Shown here in pieces: positions 1-14,435 of a stretch of DNA of 64,000 nucleotides. A program made the translations under genes and the position numbers. The notes under the pieces are model-generated. The model did not search any database and had not been told where the DNA came from. It saw only the letters and a list, made by a program, of their open reading frames with translations. The first letter of the stretch is position 1, and each line of letters starts with the position of its first letter. Origin of the DNA: Lasioglossum baleicum (Eukaryota; Arthropoda; Insecta; Hymenoptera; Halictidae); the NCBI RefSeq assembly GCF_051020765.1, contig NW_027469168.1, positions 434,001 to 498,000 of the forward strand, written 5' to 3'.

Positions 1-3000
1 GTATTCCGAATGCGATAACTCCCGTGAAACAAACCGGCTTCATCGAGAGTATGTCTTCGTGTTACGAAATATAAGTTAGTCTTCACTTCAGTGACGTGCA
101 CTATAACTTCATGCATGAGCAAGGTGATCGAGGGTCAATCCCTCGAGAACGTAACCACCGTTTGTGACAGACGAACTGCTAAGTAAATAGCTTCGCGTAT
201 CCTGCGATTCCGAGATACAAGTCAGGTATTCCGGTAGTAAGTCGCTGAAGAGTTTTGGCAATAAACACCTTAATTCCGGGCTTGAACATTAAAGAAGAGC
301 TTGAGACGGCTTGAGTGCGTTACCGATTGCTATAAAGTCAATCGTTTTAACGATGGCATTACCTTCCGCGAGCATAAGCCGCTTCGCCTAGTGTATAACC
401 TCGTCTTCAGATGAGGAAATAGGCCCTTATTTCAGAGACGGACACCTAGGCTTCATGTATCAATTATAAGATCGAGGGTCAAACATGTCGAGAACGTTGC
501 CATCTTCTCTGAGAGACGAACCGCTACGTTAACAGCTTCACCTATCCTTTTGTTCGGAGAATCATACCAGGTATTCCGGGAGTAATTCCGCTAAATACAT
601 TTGGCATCAAACACCTTAATTCACGGTCTTATCATTAAGACAGAGAGTCATACCGTTTTAGAACGATACCAATTGGTATAAAGAAAAACGTTTATGAACG
701 TGCGGTATACCGCGAATCTTACCGACTTCATCGAGAGTATAACTTAGTGCACAGAGAAGGGTGTTAGTCTTCATAAGAGGGAGGTGCACATTAACATCAT
801 ATATGAATTAGCAGACCGAGGGTCAAACCGGTAGAGAACGTTGCCACTTTCAGTGAGAGGGAGTGTTACGTCTATAGCTTCACCTACACTGCCATTCCGA
901 GAGACATGCCAGGTATTCCGGGAGTAAAGCCGCTGTAGAGTATTGGTAATGGACAGCATAATTCACGGTTTGAATACTAATGTAGAGGATCAAACCATTT
1001 TAGAGCGAAACAAATTGCTATAGAGTCAAACGTTTACCGATGCCGTTTACTTCCGCGTATCTCGCCGGCTTCGTCGAGGGTATAACTTCGAGATCAGAGA
1101 AAGGAATTAGCCTTCATTTGAGAGAAGGGCAACTTAACTTCATGTATGAATGAGAAGACCGAGATTCAAACCGGCCGAGAACGTTACTGCATTCTTTGAG
1201 AGACGAACAGCTAAGTCAAGAGTTTCACTTATTCCATAATTCCAAGGGTCAAGTGGGGAACTCCGGTCGTGGATCCGCTGAACAGTACAGCAATAGTTAC
1301 CTTAGACCGTGGTACGCATATTAATGTAGAGCGTAAATGCGTTTGTGAATGCTAACAATTGATATAACGTCAAACGCTATACGGAAGACCTTCCCCACCG
1401 AAAGCCAATAGCGCTGTACCGAGGGCATAACTTCGTGTTCATGGAAGCAAATCAGTATATATTTTAATGACTGCAGTCTTTATTTCGTGTCTGAATTTGT
1501 AGATCAAGTGTCAAACCATTCGACAACTTTGCAACCCTCTGTGGGAGGCGAACAGCTATGTCACTAGCTTCACCTATCCTGCGATTCCGAAGTTAAAGCA
1601 CGTATTCCCGGTGTGAGTCCGCTGAACAGCTTTGGCTACATGCACCATAATTTAAAATTTGAATTATTGTCAAATGATTACAGAAGGCGATAACTTCCGC
1701 GAATCACACCGTCTTCATCGAGAGATTGAGTTCGTGTTCAGGGAAGAACAATAGCATACAAAAAGCTAACGGGCTGCGTCGAGGGTACGTCGTCGTGTTC
1801 AGAGAAGCAATTTATTATACTTTTGAGTGACGGGTTACTTAATTTCATGTATGAATTAGGAGATCGAGAGTCAAGTTAGAGTTCGAAACCACCTTCTTCA
1901 CGAGCGGAACGGCAAGGTCAATAGCTCCACGTATCTTGTGAATCGGAGAATCAAATCAGGTATTCGGTGAGTAAATCCGCTGAACAATATTGGCAGTAGA
2001 CAACGTAACGCACGGTATGATTATTAATGTAGAGCGTCTATCCCTCTCGGAAGGTTACAAATTGATTTAAAGTCAAAAGTTTAACAGAAAACCTCACTCT
2101 CCAAAGCCTATCTTGCTGTATCGTGAGTATAACGTCGTGTTTAGAAGAACTAACTTGTTTACTGTTCAGCGACGGGCACCTCAATTTCATGTATGAAAAA
2201 GAAGATCGATCGTCATGCCCTTTGATAACGTCACCACCTCTTCTGAGTGTTGCACAGCAAAGTCAACATCTTCATCTAAAATTTGATACTGCGAGACAAA
2301 CAAGGTATTCCGGGAGAAAATCCGCAAAGCATTCTTGGCATAAGACACATTATTTTAGGGCTTGAATATTAAAGTAGATCGGTAACCTATTTGAGATCGT
2401 TACCAATTTGTATCGGGTCAAACCATCTATCGACAGCCTTATTTGAGGTGAATATAAGCCCCTGTATCGAGAGTGTAACATCGTGTTTGACAAATTAAAT
2501 TAGTATGCATTTTAGTGACTGGCACCATAATTTCACGTATGAATTTCAAAGGTCGGTGTCAAAATGTTCGAGAACGTTGCCACCGTCTTTGAGAGTCGAA
2601 TGTCTAAATCAGTAGCTTCACAGATCCCGTGATTACGAGAGTCAAACCAGGTATTTCGGTAGAATATCCGTTGACCAGTATTAGCAATAGGCACACTAAG
2701 TCATTGTATGGCTATTAAAGTTAAGCGTCAAACCGATCGAGTACGATACCAACTGGTATAAAGTCAAACCTTTTATCGAATAACTGATCGACCTAGAACC
2801 AACACCGAACTACCGAGTGTCTTGCTTAGTGCTCACGGAATCAAAATAGTAGTCATTATAGCTGACGGAGACCTCATTTTCGTGTCTGAATAGCAAAATC
2901 TAGAACGTAACCACATTCTTTCGGATTCGAACGGCTAAGTTAATGGCTTCACGTATTCTAGCATCCCGAGAGACAAAATAGGCACTCTGAGAATAAGTGC

Positions 3001-3344
3001 ACCGTACCGTATTGGCAATAGACTCCTTCATTCTGGGAATCAATATTAAAACTGACCGACATACCGTTATAGAGTGATACCTACATGTATATAGTTAAAC
3101 CTTTTACCGAAAGCCATACCTGCCGCGAAGGTAAACCTCCGTATCGAGAGTATAAATTTGTTTTGTGAGAAACACATTTGTATTCATTTTAATGATGTGC
3201 ACTATAATTTCATGTATTATGTGTAAGATCGAGGATGAAACCGTTCGAGTACGTTATCAGCTTCTATGAGAGACGAACGGCTAAGACCATAGCTTACCGT
3301 ATTCTAATATTCGAAGAGGCAAACCATGTATTCCCGGAGTAAAT
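1..3344 (+). repeat. 346-bp satellite array, forward block 1
   Basis: About 9.7 monomers reading H1 then H2. The CACCTTAATTCACGG-like landmark at the end of H2 recurs near 266, 612, 954, 1297, 1642, 1999 and 2343, giving a period of about 345 bp. Most monomers are of the common type (GTATAACTTCGTGTTCAGAG in H1). The one near 2810-2850 is of the second subfamily, recognised by GTCTTGCTTAGTGCTCACGG at the same place. The monomer near 1640 has lost about 50 bp of the H1 start and carries a local duplication (listed separately). Reading frames in it are short and unrelated to one another, so no gene is called. The block enters the window already in progress and ends where orientation flips near 3345. 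Confidence 0.95.
1700..1820 (+). repeat. Local tandem duplication of about 60 bp inside H1
   Basis: The H1 stretch that normally occurs once (CTAACCCGCTGTATCGAG followed by the CTTCGTGTTCAGAG motif and an A-rich tail) is present twice in succession, at about 1700-1760 and 1761-1820. The copies differ at many positions (GTTCGTGTTCAGGGAAG against GTCGTGTTCAGAGAAG), so the duplication is old or arose between two different monomers. Confidence 0.7.
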
Positions 3345-3352
3345 GATACTAA
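3338..3352. other. Satellite orientation switch 1 (+ to -)
   Basis: Forward sequence runs to TTCCCGGAGTAAAT (about position 112 of H2) and continues directly as ATACTAATTTGC, which is reverse-orientation H1 at about position 136. The two sides meet at different phases of the monomer, with at most 3-4 nt (AAAT) of shared sequence. This looks like end-joining rather than exchange between aligned repeats. Confidence 0.85.
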
Positions 3353-6300
3353 TTTGCTACCTTGGACACTGAGCAAGACACTTGCTTCAGGGGGTTGGGC
3401 TTCTCGGAATGTATGGCCTTCGGTAAAAGGTTTGACTCGAAACCAATAGATGAAGCTCTATAACCGTCTGACGCTCTACCTTCATAGTCGTACGGTAAAA
3501 TAAGCTGTCTATTGCCATTATTGTCCAGTGGATGTGCTCCCGTTATACCTGGTTTGACTTTCGGAATCACACGATAGGAGAAGCTATTTGACTTCGCCGT
3601 TCGAGTCGCAATAAATGTGGTAACGTTCTCGAACTGTTTCACCCTAGGCCTTCTCATTCATACATGAAATTAAGGTGCCCTTCACTGCAATGTATACGAA
3701 TTTGTATCCTAGAGCACGACGTAATACTCTACTTACATCGGGTTACGTTCTCGGAGGGTAAGGTATCCGGTACAAAGTTTGACCATATTCCAGTATCTAC
3801 CGTTCTACGATGGTTTCGAATATCTGTATTACTAATCAAACCGTGAACTGAGATGTCTCATGCCAATACTGCACCGTGCATTTACTCCCGGAATATCTGG
3901 TTCAGCTTTCGGAATCACAGATATGTGAAGCTATTGACCTAGCCGTTGGTCGATCACAGTAAGTGGTAACGTTCTCGAACGGTTAGACCATCGAGCTTCT
4001 GATGCATATATGAAATCATTATCACCGTCACTGGAATGTATACGATTTCGATGCACTGATCTGGTTTCTACATTCACGATGCAGCGGGTGAGTTGTTCAG
4101 AGGGAAATGCATTCTGTAACAAGATTGGCCTACACGAATAGGTAATGTTTCACGACGGCCCGACGACCTGCTGTAATATTCAAACCGTGAATTATGGTGC
4201 CAATTGCCAATACTCATCAGCGGATTTCCTTTCGAAACACCTTGATTGCCACTCGGAATCACAGGATAGGTGGAACTATTGACTTGTGCATTCGGCTCTC
4301 AGAGAGGGTGGCTACGATCTCGAACTGTTTGACCATCTATCTATTTAATCATGCCAGAAATTAATGTTTTCGTCACTAAAATGCATACGAATTCTTGCTT
4401 CTGAACACGATGTTATATTCTATATACAGCAGGTTAGTCTTTCAGAGTGTAAAGTATTCGGTAAAACGTTTGACTTTACAGCAATTGGTTTCATTCTCAA
4501 TCGAATTGACGCTCTACTTTTGCATTCGAACCCTGAATTAAGGTGTCAATTGCCAATACTCATCAGCGGATTTACTCCAGGGATACCTGGTTTGTCTCTC
4601 CGAATGACAGAATAATTGAAGCTTCTGACTTAGCTGTGCGACTCTCGAAGAATCTGATATCGTTACCGAACGGTTAGACACTCGATCATTTAATTCACAC
4701 ATGAAAAAGATGTTGTCGGTCCCCTAAAATGTCTCCTAATTTGCTTCCGTGAACACTAAGCGTGACATTCGTTGCAGCGTGTACGGTTGTAGGAAGGAAT
4801 CGTGTCTGGTAAGGAATATGACGTGATATTAATTCGTAACATTCACAAGTCGTCTGACGCTGTAATTTGAAATTCATATAGTGAGTTGAGGTGTTTATTG
4901 CCAATACCGTCCTGCGGATTTACTTCAGGAATACCTTGTTTGACTCTCCGTATCACAGCATAGGTGGAGCTATTCACTTAGTTGTGCGTCTCTCAGAGAA
5001 TGTGGTTACGATCCCGAACGCTTTGACTATCGATGTTGATAATAGTACACAAGCATGTGGTGTCCGTCCCCTAAAATGCACACTAATCTGTTTCTGTTTA
5101 CATTAAGCAGGACACCCCCTACAGCAGAATTGGATATCGGAAGGTGAGGTATTTAAGAAAGGTATTACTCTATACGATTTGGTAATGTTCTCCGACGGTA
5201 CGACTCCCTACATTAATATTAATACCGCGAAACAGGGTGTCTAATGCCAATACTGTTCATGATATTTACTCCAGGAATACCTCCTTTGACAGTCGGAATC
5301 ATAGGATACGTGAAGCTGTTGACGTAGACGTTGAATAATCAAAGGAGGTCGTAGCTGTCTGGAACCGTTTGACACTCGATCTACTCATTCATATTTTAAA
5401 ATAAGATGTACTTCTGCTATCATGTCTACCTATTTGTTTTCGTGAGCACTGAGCATGCCATTCGCTACAGCGCGTTAGGTTCATACATGGTTATGTATTC
5501 GGTAAAAAGGGTGACTCCATACCAATTGTTAATGTTCCTCGACGGATTGACCATCTATTTTAATATTTATACCGTATATTAAGGTGTATAATGCCAATAC
5601 TGTTCAGCCGATTTACTTCAGGAATACCTGATTTGCCTCTTCAAATCACAGGATAGGTGAAGCAATTAACATAGCCGTCGGCCTCTCACAGACGGTGGTA
5701 CAGTTCTTGAACGATTTGACACTCCATCTTCTAATTTATACATGAAATTAAGGCACCCGTCACTGAAATGAATACTAATTTCTTACTCTGGATAGGAACA
5801 TATACTCTCGATGAAGCGGGTGAGGTTCGCGGAAGGTACGTCCTACTGTAGATCGTTTGACTGTATGGCAATTGTTAACGTTTTCAAATGGATTGAGGCT
5901 GTATTTTAACATCAAAACCGAGAATTGAGTTGTACAATGTCAACGCTCTTCAGCGGATATACGGCTGATATACTTAGTGTGTCCCTCCGAACCACTGGAT
6001 GGGTGAAGCTATTGTGTCATATGTGCCTTCTCACGATGAAGGTGGCAACGTCCTCGATCGGTTTGACCCTCGATCTTCTAATTAATCCATGAATTTATGG
6101 TGCCGTACCAAAATTGTATAGTAATGTGTTTCCCTGAACACGTTGCTATACTCTCTATACGGCAGGCTAGCTTGTTTAAATGTAAGGTATTCGGTAAAAC
6201 GTTCGACTTTATAGGAATTAGTAACGTTCTCACTAGGCTTGACGATCTATTATAATCTTCAGTCCGCGTATTATGATGTCTATTGGCAATACTCTTCAGC

Positions 6301-9300
6301 GAAGTTGCACCAGTAATACTTGGTTTGATTCTCCGAATCTCTGGATAGGTGAAGCTGTAGACATAGCCGCTCGTACCTTACAGAAGATGCAAACGTTTTC
6401 GAGCGGTTGGAAACGCGATCTTCTTATTCATACATGAAGCTAAGTTGCACGGCACACAAACGTATGCCACTTTGTTTCTCTTAACACGACGACATATATT
6501 CGATACAGCGGGTTAGCTTCTCGGAAGGTTAGGCCTTCGCTATAAAATTTGACTTTATATCAATGCGTTACGTTCTGCAATGGTTTGACTCTGAACATTA
6601 ATAGTTATGCCATGAAATATTGTGTACGATGCCCACACTGTACAGCGGATGTACTCCTGGAATTCTTGCTTTGACGTTCGGAATCACACGACAGCTGAAG
6701 CTATTGACTTAGCCGTTCCACTCGCATCAAAGACGGTAAGGGTCTCGTACGGCGTGACACCCGATCTTCTAATTCTTACATGAAATTAAGGTGCCGCATA
6801 TAAAATGTCTACTTATGTTTATGCAGGAACACGAAGCTGAGTACTCCGTACAGAGGGTTGGATTCTTCTGTTGGTATGTCCTTCGGTATAACCTTTGACT
6901 CTATGCGAGTAGGTACCGTTCTACAATGTTTTGACTCCGAACTTTAACATTCATACTGTGAATGGAGGTGTCGTATGCTAATACTGTACCGCGGAATTAC
7001 ACTCGGAATACCTGGTTTGACTATCTGAATCTCAGAATAGGTAAAGCTAGTGACTTAGCCGTTCGTCTTTCACAGATGGTCGCAAACTTATCGTGCGGTT
7101 TGACCCTCGATCATTTAATTAGTACATGAAGTTAAGGTGCCCGTCGCTGAAATGAATACTAATTATTTTCTGTGTACTCGATCTTATTCTCTCGATGAAG
7201 CCGGTGAATTTCGCAGAAGGTATGGCCTCTCGTACGGTTTATCGCCCTACTTTAACACTCAAGCAGTGAATTATGGTATCTACTAAAATGATGTTCAGCC
7301 TATTTACTCCCTTAGTAGTTGGCTTGGGTCTCGAAATCACAGGTTGGGGGAACGTATTGACTTAGCTGTGCGTCTCGCCCAAATATGATGGTAACGCACT
7401 CCAAGGGGTTGACTCTCGATCTTCATATTCATGCATGAATTTAAGTTACCCGCCACTAAAATTTATTGTAATCTATTCCTCTGAAAACCATGCTATACTC
7501 TCGATATGCGTTAAGCATTTGGAGGGTAAGTGATTCAATAAAACGTTTAACTTTATTCCAATTGGCAACGTTCGCAAACGGATTGACTGTGCACCTTAAT
7601 ATTGCACCATGAAATAGGGTGTCTAAAGCCAATTCTGTTCAACGGATTTACTCCAGGAATGCATGGCTTGTTTCTTGGAATCTTGGAATAGGTGAAGCAA
7701 TTGGCTTAGCCGTCCTTCTCTCAATGAATATCCTAACGTTCTCGAAGCGTTTGACACACGATCATCCAATTCATATATCAAAATAAGGTATTCCTCTGCT
7801 GTAATTTCTACTTCCTCGCTCCTGTAAACCTAAAACAAGACAATCCCTACGGCGGCTTGCGTTCTCGGAATATAAGGTATAGGTTGAAAAGAAAGACTTT
7901 CTACTAATTGGTAATGTTCTCCGACGGTTTGATTCTCAACCTTAATATTCATGCTGTGAATTACGGTATACATTGCCAATATTGTTTAGCGCATTTATGC
8001 CTCAAATACGTGTTTTGACTCTTGCAACAATAGGAGAAGCTATTGCCATAGATGTGGGGCTTTCAAAGAAGGTGGAATCGTTCTGAAACAGTTTCACTAT
8101 CGATCTTGTTATTCATACATGTAGCAAAGCTGTTCGTCTACTAAAAATCTAATGACTGGTTTCACTGGCACTAAGTATGATACTCGATACAACGGGTTAG
8201 GTTCTACGATGGTAAGGTATTCGTTAATAGTATGACTTTATAGAAATAGGTTAAGTTCTCCAACGAATTGACTGTCTACTTTAACATTCAAACCGTGAAT
8301 TAACGTGTCTGTTGCAAATACTGTTGAGTGGATTTACTTCTGGAATGCCAGGCTGGAGCCTCGGACTCAGGCTTCTAGGGGAAACTGTTGACGCAGCCGT
8401 TTGGCTCTCGATGAAGCTGGTAACATTTTCGAACGCTTTGACACCCGATCTTCACATTGATAGACGAAACTAACGAGCGTGTCACGAAAATGTTTACTAA
8501 TTTGATTCTGTGAACTCGATGTTATACCGACGATACTACGGGGTTATAATCTCGGAAAGTAAGGTATCCGTTAAAGAGTTATATGTTATATCAGTTGGTA
8601 GCATTCTCAAATGGTTTGACGCTCTATTTTAATATTCACTCCGCGAAGTAAGGAATCTATTGCCAATAATGTACAGCGCATTTATTCCCGGAATATCTCG
8701 TCTGACTTTCGGTATCACAGGATAGGTGAAGCGATTGCCATGGACGTTCGAATCACAGAGAATCTGGTAACATTCTCGAACGGTTTGATCCCCGATCTTT
8801 TTATTCATAACGAAATTGATGTCCGCGCCACTTATACGTTTATTAATGAGACCCTTTGAACACGATGTGATATTCGAGGTACCGCGGTTTATTTTTCAGT
8901 GGGTGAGGTTATCAGTAAAACGTTTGACTTAATGCCAATTGAAAATGTTCTCAAACGGTCTGACACTCTACGTTAATATTCAAAACTCGAACTAAGGCGT
9001 TTGTTACCAATTCTGTTCAACGGATTTACTCCCGGAATACTTGGTTTCACTCTCGGAATCGCAGGATGGGTGAAGCTATTGACATAGCCGTTCGCATCTC
9101 ACAGAAGGTGCTAAAGATCTCGAACGTTATGACCTTCGACCTTCTAATTCATACATAAAGATAAAGTGGCCATAACTGAAATGAATATTTATTTCATTTT
9201 CTGAACACGACGTCTTTCTGTCGTTACAGCGAGTTAAGCTTTCCGCCAGTAGGGACTCCAGAAAAACGTTTGTCTTTGTAGGAATTTGTATCCTTTTCAA

Positions 9301-12300
9301 ACGGTATGACTATGTTCCTTAATATTTCTACCGTGAAATAGGTTGCCTAGTGCCCATACTGAACAGAAGATTTATTCGCGGAATACCTGATTTGACTGTC
9401 GGAATCGTGGGATATGTGAAGCTATTGACTTAGCAGTACGACTGCCAAAAAAGATGCTAAGATTCTCGGATTGCTTGACTCACGATTTTGCTAACCATAC
9501 GTAAAACGGCAGTCTCCGCCTGCTGAAATGTCGGCTCATTTTTTTTCGTGAACAACAAGCACGACACTCGCTACAGCGGGTTAGGTTCACGGATGGTAAG
9601 GTATTCGGTAAAGGTATTTAATTACATTAATAGATGATATTCTTCGTCGGTTTGACTCAGTATCTCAATACTTATACCGCGAATTAAGCTCTCTATTACC
9701 AAAAATGATCAGCGGATTATTCTCGGATTACCTGGTTTCCATCTCGGAATCACAGGATATGTGAAGCTGTTGACATAGCCGTACGACTCTCACAGAAGAT
9801 GGCAATGTTCTCGAAAGGTTTGACGCTTGACCTTCTTATTCATAATAAAATTAAGGTTCCAGTCGCTAAACTGTTTACTAATTTGAACCTCTGAACAGGA
9901 AGTTGTACCCTCGGTGCAGCGTGTTTTGTTCGCCGAAAGTACGGAGTTCGGTGAGAAGTTTGTGTCATACCAATTGGTAGTGTTCTCCTACGGTTTGTCG
10001 TTCTACTTTAATATTCATGCCGCGAATTATGGTGTGCATTGCAAATACTGTTTAGCGGACTTTCTCCTCAAATACCAGGTTGGACTCTCGGAATCACAGG
10101 ATACTTGAAGCTACTGACTTGGCTGTACGACTCTCGAAGAATCTGATAACGTTATCGAACGGTTTGACACTCCATCTTCTAATTCATAAATGAAAATGAT
10201 GTTGTCCGTCTGCTAAAATGTCTCCTAATTTGCTTCCGACTAAGCATGACATTCGCTACAGCGGTTTCGGTTCTAGGAAGGAATGGTGTCTGGTAAAGGA
10301 ATATGAAGTATTATTAATTGGTAACGTTCTCCAGCGGATTGATGCTGTACATTAGTATTCATATAGTGAGTTGAGGTGTTTATTGCCAATACTGATCTGC
10401 GAGTTTACTCCTGGAATACCTGATTTGCCTATCGGAACCACAGGACAGCAGCAGCTATTGACTTAGCTGTGCGACTTTCGAAGTATGAGATAACGTTATC
10501 CAACGGTTCGACACACGATCTTCTAATTCGTTGCATGAAATTAAGGTAGCCGCCATTAAAATGTCTACTAATTTCTTTCGTTGAACACGAAGTTATACAG
10601 TCGATACAGCTGGTTATGATCTCAGAAAATAACGTATCAGTTAAAGAGTACGTCGTTATTCCAATTCGTAGCGTTCTCAAACGGTTTGACGCTCTACCTT
10701 AACATTCATACCAAGAATAATGGTGTCTACTGCCAATTTCTTTCAGCGTAATTACTCCTAGAATACGTGGTCTGACTCCCGCAATCACGGGATAGGGGAA
10801 ACTATTGACTTAGATGTGCGACTATCAAAGAAGGTGGTAACATTCTCCAACGGTTTGACTCTCGATCATCTGTTAGATAGATAAAATCCAGTTGCCGTCA
10901 CTAAAATCTATACTATTTTGCTTCCCTGACCACTAAGTAATACTCTCGATACAGCGGGACAGCTTCACGGAAGGTACGTCCGTCGGTGAAACGTTGGACA
11001 CTATACCAGTAAGTAACGTTGTACGACTGTGTGACTCTGTACTTTAATATTTACAGAGGAAGGAAGTGTTTTTAATGCCGATAGTCTACAGCGGATTTAA
11101 TCCCGGAATACCTGGCTTGACACCGTGAATCTCCGGATAGGTGAGGCTAGTGACATAGCCGTACGAATGGCGAAGACCCTGGCCACGTAACCGAACGCTT
11201 TGGCCCACGGTATTCCATTTCATTCATGAAATTAAAATGTATACTAATGGACTTCACTGAACACGATAATATATTCCCGGTACAGTGGGTTTCTTTCTTG
11301 GAATGTTAGGTTTCGTTAAATGATTTTACTCGATACGAATTCGTAGCGATCTCAAATGAAGTGACGCACAACTTTAATATTAAAACCGTGAACTAAGGTG
11401 TCTAAAGCCTATACTATTGAGCGGATTTACACCCAGCATATCCGATTGCGCTCATGGAATTACAGTATGGTTGAAGCTATTGACTTAGCCGCTCTCGGAT
11501 CTCAATGAAGGCGGTAACATTCCCGAACTCTTTGCCTTTCGATGCTGATATTTATACACAAATATGTGGTATCGGACGGCTAAAATGTATACTAATATGT
11601 TCCCGTGAACATTAAGCAGGACACTCGCTGCAGCTGGCTAGGTTCTCTGCAGGTGTGGTATTCTGTGAGTGGAAAGACTTTCTACGAATTGGTAATGTTC
11701 TGTGAGCGGTTGAGTCCCTACATTAATATTCAATCCGTGAATTACGGTTTCTATTGCCAATATTGCTCAGCGGAATTTACTCCCTGAATACCTGATTTAA
11801 CTTTAGAAATCATAGGATAGCAGACGGCTATTGTCTTAGCCGTTCGACACTCGCCGAACGAGGTGAAGCTCTGAATCGGTCTGTCTCTCGATCTTCTAAT
11901 TCATGTACGTAATTATGGTGCCGGTCTCTAAAATGTATATAATGTCTTACTCTGGACACGAAGTCTTATTCTCGATCAAACGGGTGAAAATCGCTGTAGG
12001 TAATGCCGGCGGAAAAACGTTTGACTTTATACACACTCGTAACGCTCTCATACGGCTTGATCCTCTAAATTAATATTCAAACAATGGACTATGGTGTCTA
12101 TTGCTAATGCAGTTCAGCGTATTTACTCCCACAATACCTGGTTTGACTCCCCCAGGATAAGTGAAGCTATTCACTTAGCTGTACGTCACTCACAGATGGT
12201 GGTAACGATGTCGAAAGGTTTGACCCTCGTTCTACCATTTCATACATGAAATTAATGTGCTCGTCACTAAAATGTACCCTAATTCGCCATCCGATCACGA

Positions 12301-13220
12301 TGTTAGACTCTGGATGAAGCGGGTGACGGGCGCGGAAGGTATTGTCTTCGGTTGAACGATTGACTTCGTAGCAACTGGTAAGTATCTCAAACGGTTTGAC
12401 GCGCTATTTCAATATTCAAACCATGATTTAAGATGTCTATTGCCAAAACTCTTCAACGGACTTATTCCCAGAATACCTGGCTTGTCTCTCGGAAAGACAG
12501 ATTCGGTGCAGATATTGACGTATCCGTTCGTCTCTCGCAGAAGGTGACAGCGTTTGCGAAGAGATTGACTCGCCATTTCCTCATTCATCCATGAGATTGA
12601 TGCGCTCTTCACTAAAATAAATACAAATTTTCTTGTATAAACACGTAGTTATATCCTCGATGCCCCGGGTTTGGTTCGCGGAAAGTAAGGTGTCCGATAA
12701 AACGTTTGTCTTCATACCAATTAGTAAAATTCTCCTACGCTTTGAGGCCCTACTTTAATATTCATACCGCGAATTAAGGTGTCTATTGCCAATACTGATC
12801 AGTGGATTTTCTCCAGGGGTACACAGATTTATCTCCCGAATACACAGGAAAGATGACGCTATTGCCATAGGCATGCGACTGTCAATAGAGGCGGTAACGT
12901 TCTCGGATGATTTGACCCTCCATTTTCCTATTGATACAGATAATTATAGTGTCCGTCTCCAAAAGAGTCTACTAATTTATTTCCTTGAACACTAAAAAAG
13001 ACACTTGCCGCAGCGAGTTATGTTCTCGGAAGGTAAGGTATCCGGTACAATGTTTGACCGTATACCAGTAGTTAGCGATCTACAATGGTTCGATGCTCTA
13101 TGTTACTATTTATACCGTAAACTATGGTGTCTATTACCGACACTGCTCGGCGTATTTACACCCGGAATGTCTGGTTTGACTCTCGGAATCGCAGGATAGG
13201 TGAAGCTATTGACATAGCCG

Positions 13221-13366
13221 CTCGAATCACACAAATAGGGTGGTATCGTTCTCGAGCAGTTTGACTCTCGGTTTTGCTATACCTACATGAAAATAATGTG
13301 TCCCTCTGCAAAAATGTCTACTAATTGCACGCCCTGAATAACAAGCATGGCACTCCCTACAACGGG
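13221..13366 (-). repeat. Conversion-like tract, copy 1
   Basis: About 146 bp that matches 14291-14435 at roughly 96% by eye, with one 3-nt indel and about five substitutions. Shared private features include CGAGCAGTTTGACTCTCGG, TTTTGCTATACCTACATG and CCCTGAATAACAAGCATGG. The flanks on both sides fall back to ordinary inter-monomer divergence. The offset is 1,070 bp, about three monomers. Confidence 0.85.
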
Positions 13367-13550
13367 ACAGGTTCTCGGAAGGTATGGTATTCGGTAAAAG
13401 GGATGCCTTTATGCGCATTGGTAATATCCTCCATCGGTTTGACTCACTACATTACTATTCATACCGTAAATTAAGGTGACTATTCCAAATACTGTACTGA
13501 GCATTTGCACCAGTAGTACCAGGTTCGACTCTCGCAAGCTCAGGATACGT

Positions 13551-13620
13551 GATGCTGCTTACTTGGCCCTTCGACTCTCAATGAAGCTATTGTGTCAGCC
13601 TGTCGAAGATCATGGAATGT
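13551..13620 (-). repeat. Local duplication of about 35 bp inside H2
   Basis: The H2 segment that normally reads once (GAAGCTATTGACTTAGCC then TTCGACTCTCAAAG) occurs twice: as GATGCTGCTTACTTGGCC with TTCGACTCTCAAT, then at once as GAAGCTATTGTGTCAGCC with a diverged remainder before the array resumes with GGTTACG. It lengthens this monomer. Confidence 0.65.
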
Positions 13621-14290
13621 GGTTACGTACTCGAGCGGCTTGACCCTCGATCTTCTAAGTCATGCACGAAGATAAGGTGCCCGTCACTGAAATGAATACT
13701 AATTTTTTCCGGAGCACAAGGTTATAATCTTGACGCAGCGGGTCAAGTGCTCGGAAGGTAAGACCTACACTAAAACGTTTGACCTTGTACAAATTGGTAA
13801 CGCTCTCAAAAGGTTTGACACTCTACTTTAATACTCAAACCGTGAAATATGGTGCCTGTTGTAAATACTGTTCAGCGGATTTACTTCCAGATTTTCTCGC
13901 TTCACTCTCGGAACCACACGATAAGTGAAGCTATAGACATAGCCGTTCGACTAACAATGAAATGGGTAGCGTTCTCAAACCGCTTGACTGTCGTTTTGAT
14001 ATTCATACATGCAAATTACATGTCCGACAGCTAATATGTGTAGTGATCTGTTTCCGTGAACATTATGCACGACACAGGATGAGGCATGATATGTTCTCAT
14101 ACGATACTGTATTCGGTAAACGGAATGACTTTGTACGAATTGCTAATGTTCTCCGATGGTTGTGCTCTGTACTTCAATACTCATACCGTGAATTATGGCG
14201 TCTACTGCAAGACAGTTCTGCGGCCTTTCACCATGGGTAACTTTTGTGACACTCGGTATCACAGGACAGGTGAAGCTATTGACTTAGCCG

Positions 14291-14435
14291 TTCGAATCAC
14301 AAATAGGGTGGTATGGTTCTCGAGCAGTTTGACTCTCGGTTTTGCTATACCTACATGAAAATAAAGTGTCCCCCTGCAAAAATGTCTACTAATTTCACGC
14401 CCTGAATAACAAGCATGGCACTCCCTACAGCGGTT
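14291..14435 (-). repeat. Conversion-like tract, copy 2
   Basis: Partner of 13221-13366. The match starts at TCGAATCACAAATAGGG and stops around CTCCCTAC, after which 14.44 kb reads CAGCGGTTTGG where 13.36 kb reads AACGGGACAGG. The abrupt loss of similarity at both ends within single monomers fits gene conversion better than duplication of a whole monomer. Confidence 0.85.
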
